DNA from: Pseudomonadota bacterium
GTDB lineage: Bacteria > Pseudomonadota > Gammaproteobacteria > Steroidobacterales > Steroidobacteraceae
Direction of reading: 5' to 3'
DNA length: 16,336 nucleotides
NCBI GenBank assembly: GCA_021838065.1
Contig: JAKCEJ010000026.1
Coordinates: forward strand, 1 to 16,336
Shown: positions 13,557 through 16,336 of the stretch, in pieces
Layout of the letters: every line of letters starts with the position of its first letter
Numbering within the stretch: position 1 is the stretch's first letter
Made by a program: the position numbers and the translations under genes
Notes under the pieces: generated by a model
The model's database searches: none
What the model saw: the letters and a program-made list of their open reading frames with translations, nothing else
What the model was told of the DNA's origin: nothing

Positions 13557-14615
13557 TCAGGGCTGCAGCACGACGCGCTTGTCAATTTCGCGGCGGTGTA
13601 CGGCCGCGAAGACCGAGTTGATCTGCGCGAGCGGACGTTTCTCGGTGAACGGCGCGACGCGCACTTGTCCTTCGAGCACGAGGGCGAGTGCGGCAGGGTA
13701 GAGCTCGGGTGCGCAGCCCCAATTGCCGAGTGCGCGGGCGTGGAATGCCATCAGGTTCGAGAGACGGATCTCCACCTTGTCCATCGTGAAGCCGACCACT
13801 GCCAGCGTGGCGCCATGGTTGAGCAGCCCAAATGCGCTCTCCTGGCCCGCCTTGGTGCCCGAGCACTCGAAGATTGTCCACTCCGAGCGCGGCCGCAGAC
13901 CGTGCGCCTGCGCAAAGGCTTGGATGGAGGCCTTGATCTCCTTGATGCTGCAATTGCGTGCGTTGATCGTGAGCTCGGCGACCTCGCCGAGGGCGGTGAG
14001 CTTGCTCTCGCTGACGTCGATTGCCACCACGGAGGCGCCTGATGCGCGGGCGATCTGCGCGCAATAGCCGCCGACGCCGCCGACGCCGTTGACGATGGCA
14101 AGGTCGCCGGCGCCGATACCGGTCTGCATGACGGCCTGGTAGGGCGTCGTGACGGCATCGGCGACGACGCTCACCGTCGCCAGATCAAGACCCGCGGCGC
14201 TGAGGCGGGTCTCATCCACCGCACACAATCCGCGCGCCGGCACGACCACGTGGGTCGCAAAGCCTCCCTGCAGATCATTGCCAGGCATCTCTTGCTTCGA
14301 GCAGATCGTGGCGTGCCCACGTCGGCAGGATTCGCACTGCCCGCAGGGGATGACGGCCGGAACAATGACGGCACGGCCGATCCAGCTCTCGGCTCCGGAG
14401 CCGGCGGACTCGACGCGGCCGCTGATCTCGTGCCCGAGGCACAGGGGCGGGGGTTGATTGGTACGGACCCCGTCGTAGTAGAAACCGAGGTCGGTATGGC
14501 AGACGCCGCAACCGGCAACGCGGATGACCACTTCGCCCGCTTCAGCCGTCGGCTCGAATTCCATCGGCTCAAGCGGCTTGCCCGGCTCCACCATCATCCA
14601 GCGCAATGCTTGCAT
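13557..14615 (-). CDS. had: 6-Hydroxycyclohex-1-ene-1-carbonyl-CoA dehydrogenase (Had-like zinc alcohol dehydrogenase)
   Basis: This 352-residue medium-chain dehydrogenase has catalytic zinc residues Cys39 (CGVCHTD) and His62-Glu63 (LGHEISG). The structural zinc cysteines are Cys91, Cys94, Cys97 and Cys105, and the Rossmann motif is GVGGVGGY. Stretches such as VCHTDLGFYYDGVRT, VIVPAVIPCGQC and MPGNDLQGGFATHVVVPARG are, as I recall them, characteristic of Had of Thauera/Azoarcus. Had oxidises 6-hydroxycyclohex-1-ene-1-carbonyl-CoA with NAD in anaerobic benzoyl-CoA degradation. I start at the ATG at 14615; the frame extends to a TTG 8 codons upstream. Its neighbour in the unit is an SDR, and the divergent gene is a ferredoxin-reducing oxidoreductase, both consistent with that pathway. 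Benzoyl-CoA reductase, dch and oah are not in the window, so a related cyclic alcohol dehydrogenase remains possible. Confidence 0.78.
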   Translation of the reverse strand: MQALRWMMVEPGKPLEPMEFEPTAEAGEVVIRVAGCGVCHTDLGFYYDGVRTNQPPPLCLGHEISGRVESAGSGAESWIGRAVIVPAVIPCGQCESCRRGHATICSKQEMPGNDLQGGFATHVVVPARGLCAVDETRLSAAGLDLATVSVVADAVTTPYQAVMQTGIGAGDLAIVNGVGGVGGYCAQIARASGASVVAIDVSESKLTALGEVAELTINARNCSIKEIKASIQAFAQAHGLRPRSEWTIFECSGTKAGQESAFGLLNHGATLAVVGFTMDKVEIRLSNLMAFHARALGNWGCAPELYPAALALVLEGQVRVAPFTEKRPLAQINSVFAAVHRREIDKRVVLQP

Positions 14616-14693
14616 GGAACGATTCCCAAGGCGCCGCAACGGTTACGCGAAGTGAAGCGCGCCAGAGTCCCCGCTTCGCCAGCCCATCCCGCG

Positions 14694-14755
14694 TTGACAG
14701 GCCACGTCCCTACGATTTAAAGTATTATGGTACTGAAATACAGCTATGGGGTCAA
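14694..14755. promoter_or_regulatory. Divergent had/korA promoter region
   Basis: On the + strand TTGACA (14694-14699) is followed after 16 bases by TTTAAA (14716-14721). On the minus strand TTGACC (14755-14750) is followed after 17 bases by TACCAT (14732-14727). The two -10 regions lie close together in an AT-rich centre with a small inverted repeat, agta-N6-tact at 14721-14734. One bound regulator there could switch both directions. Boxes are predicted by eye. Confidence 0.5.
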
Positions 14756-14791
14756 CTGGCGTGATTTCTCGGGTTTTTTTGTGGAGCGCGT

Positions 14792-16336
14792 ATGGCCGAT
14801 GACCCGGTGAGCGTGTCGGTTGCGTTGCTCGGCAGCGGCGGGGCGGGGGTGCTGACCACCGGCCAGCTGCTGCTCGAGGCGCTCTGCCGGGCTGGCTGGA
14901 ACGGACTCCTGACACGGTCCGTGGGACCGCAGATCCGCGGCGGGGAGGCCGCGGCGCTGCTGCGCGTCTCGGCGCAGCCCGTCGAGTGCCACAGCGGCGG
15001 CTTCGACCTGCTGCTGGCGATCGACTGGCGCAATGCCGCTCGCTTCGACAGTGAGATTGCGCTGCATCCCGATGGGCTGGTCATCGGCGATCCCGCAGGC
15101 GGTGAGGTGCCCGCCGCAATGGTGCCCGCGAGCGCGCGTCGGGGGGATTTGCGCTGCGCCGAGTTGTGCAGACTGCACTCCGAGTGGCGGGCGAACATGA
15201 TTGCCCTCGGCGCCGCGGCGCGGCTGCTCGCCATCCCTAGCGCGATTCTCGAGCGCGTGATCGATAATCGTTTTGGCCACAAGGGCGAAGCGGCAATGGC
15301 GGCGAATCTGGCCGCAACGCGCGCCGGCGCCGAGGCGGTTGCCGCGTTTGCGCTCGCGCGCTCACTGCCTCCTGCGCTGGCGAGTCCCGGCAAGCGTTGG
15401 TTGATCACTGGCAACGAGGCGGTCGGGCTCGGGGCGCTGCGCGGCGGCGTTCGTTTCGCGGCCGCCTATCCGATCACTCCCGCCTCGGAAATCCTCGAAT
15501 GGCTCGCGCCGAAGCTTGCGCGAGTCGGCGGCTCGCTCGTTCAGGCCGAAGACGAGCTCGCCTCGGTGAACATGATCATTGGCGCCTCGTATGGCGGCAC
15601 GCCGTCCCTCACCGCGACCTCGGGCCCGGGCCTTTCGCTGATGGTCGAGTCGATCGGCCTGGCGACGGCGGCGGAGGTGCCCATCGTCGTCGTCGACGTC
15701 ATGCGCGGCGGTCCCTCAACCGGAATCCCGACCAAGTCCGAGCAGACAGACCTCAATATCGCCGTGTACGGCCTGCACGGCGATGCGCCGCACCTGGTCA
15801 TTGCGCCGCAATCGATCCCCGACTGCCTGCTTTCGACCCAGTGGGCAGTGTTCCTGGCCGAAGCGCTGCAGAGTCCGGTCATCGTGCTCTCGGACCAATT
15901 TCTCGGCCAGGCACAGGGGGCGATTGCGCGCCCGGCCGACATTGCCTTCGTCGGCAGGCGCCTGCGGGCCGAATCAGCCGGCGGCGCTTACAGGCGTTAC
16001 GCAATAACCGGCACCGGCGTGTCGCCGATGGCGATTCCCGGGACAGCCGGCGGCCAGTACACCGCCGATGGCCTGACGCACACTGAGCGCGGCGTACCCA
16101 CCAGCGGTGCGCTCGATCACTCGGCGCAGCTCGACAAGCGGTGCGACAAGCTTGAGCAGTATGACTACGGCCAGCTGTGGGCGACCCTGGAGGGCGAGGG
16201 TGACACTGCGGTTCTGACCTGGGGCTCGCTGACGGGCGTTGCACGCGAGGCGCTGACGCTTGCAGCCAATCGCGGCGTGCGTGCCCGGCTCATCGCCCCA
16301 CGGCTGCTCGCGCCGACCCGGCCGGCCGCGATGCGC
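14792..16336 (+). CDS. korA: 2-Oxoacid (2-oxoglutarate):ferredoxin oxidoreductase alpha subunit with fused gamma domain, 3' truncated by window
   Basis: The frame is open from the ATG (GGAG 7 bases upstream) to the window end, giving 515 residues. The N-terminal 190 or so residues form the gamma domain (VALLGSGGAGVLTTGQLL, then RSVGPQIRGGEAAALLRVS). The alpha domain follows with AAYPITPASEILEWLA, QAEDELASVNMIIGASYGG and TATSGPGLSLMVESIGLA, all hallmarks of the pyruvate/2-oxoglutarate:ferredoxin family. A fused gamma-alpha chain of about 600 residues with a separate thiamine-diphosphate beta subunit is the form of KorAB in Thauera aromatica. There it oxidises 2-oxoglutarate to succinyl-CoA and reduces the ferredoxin that drives benzoyl-CoA reductase. 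Divergence from a had-like gene supports that role. The beta subunit should follow outside the window. Another 2-oxoacid, such as an indole- or arylpyruvate, is possible. Confidence 0.8.
   Translation, partial: MADDPVSVSVALLGSGGAGVLTTGQLLLEALCRAGWNGLLTRSVGPQIRGGEAAALLRVSAQPVECHSGGFDLLLAIDWRNAARFDSEIALHPDGLVIGDPAGGEVPAAMVPASARRGDLRCAELCRLHSEWRANMIALGAAARLLAIPSAILERVIDNRFGHKGEAAMAANLAATRAGAEAVAAFALARSLPPALASPGKRWLITGNEAVGLGALRGGVRFAAAYPITPASEILEWLAPKLARVGGSLVQAEDELASVNMIIGASYGGTPSLTATSGPGLSLMVESIGLATAAEVPIVVVDVMRGGPSTGIPTKSEQTDLNIAVYGLHGDAPHLVIAPQSIPDCLLSTQWAVFLAEALQSPVIVLSDQFLGQAQGAIARPADIAFVGRRLRAESAGGAYRRYAITGTGVSPMAIPGTAGGQYTADGLTHTERGVPTSGALDHSAQLDKRCDKLEQYDYGQLWATLEGEGDTAVLTWGSLTGVAREALTLAANRGVRARLIAPRLLAPTRPAAMR

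Noticed and set aside
14771..14780. T-rich run as a possible intrinsic terminator before korA
   Set aside because: No stable GC stem precedes it, and it lies in the korA leader just before the ribosome binding site.
15397..16086. + strand open frame inside korA
   Set aside because: It is an out-of-frame reading of the korA-like gene, whose own frame is open through the window end with family motifs.
1..16336. Search for CRISPR arrays, tRNA or rRNA genes and insertion sequences
   Set aside because: I saw no regularly spaced repeats, tRNA-like folds, rRNA motifs or transposase-like reading frames.

Overview
The window is GC-rich and gene-dense, with short overlaps and ATGA stop/start junctions. 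It carries catabolic genes typical of a facultatively anaerobic proteobacterium that degrades aromatics, probably a denitrifier of the Thauera/Azoarcus type or a similar beta- or gammaproteobacterium. The taxon is inferred only from gene content. Three functional blocks lie side by side.

Block 1 (1-3197, + strand) is the 3' part of a tightly overlapping operon. It holds the end of an ABC exporter ATPase, a cytoplasmic subtilisin-like protease, and two proteins of the peptidase U32 family. The exporter/protease pair resembles QhpF/QhpE, which mature and export the crosslinked gamma subunit of quinohemoprotein amine dehydrogenase (QHNDH). The two U32 proteins carry the cysteine patterns of UbiV and UbiU, the Fe-S proteins that hydroxylate ubiquinone precursors without O2. 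My main hypothesis is that they are an O2-independent replacement for QhpG, the flavin monooxygenase that hydroxylates the tryptophan precursor of the CTQ cofactor. This is the most novel signal in the window.

Block 2 (3281-12148) is an aerobic 4-hydroxyphenylacetate (homoprotocatechuate) meta-cleavage cluster. On the minus strand, in transcription order, it has hpaB, hpaC, a promoter/operator, hpaF, hpaE, a DapA-type aldolase, an HpaG-like FAH protein, an HpaR-like MarR regulator, and a LigA/LigB-type extradiol dioxygenase. A divergent IclR regulator faces hpaB across an AT-rich palindromic region. The usual ring-cleavage gene hpaD survives only as a decayed remnant at 3281-3713 on the + strand, with a nonsense codon, two frameshifts and both ends lost. 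The LigAB-type enzyme directly beside it is the obvious functional substitute. HpaH (hydratase) and the classical HpaI are not in the window.

Block 3 (12273-16336) points to the anaerobic benzoyl-CoA pathway. It has a hemerythrin-domain O2-binding protein, an NAD-type short-chain dehydrogenase, a Had-like 6-hydroxycyclohex-1-ene-1-carbonyl-CoA dehydrogenase and, divergently, a 2-oxoglutarate:ferredoxin oxidoreductase alpha subunit (korA-like) that runs off the end. In Thauera such an oxidoreductase supplies reduced ferredoxin to benzoyl-CoA reductase.

Together the blocks could handle aromatic amines and acids. QHNDH would oxidise tyramine- or benzylamine-type amines to aldehydes. The derived 4-hydroxyphenylacetate would enter the O2-dependent hpa route, and benzoate-type products the anaerobic benzoyl-CoA route. 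These links are inference from adjacency and known pathways.
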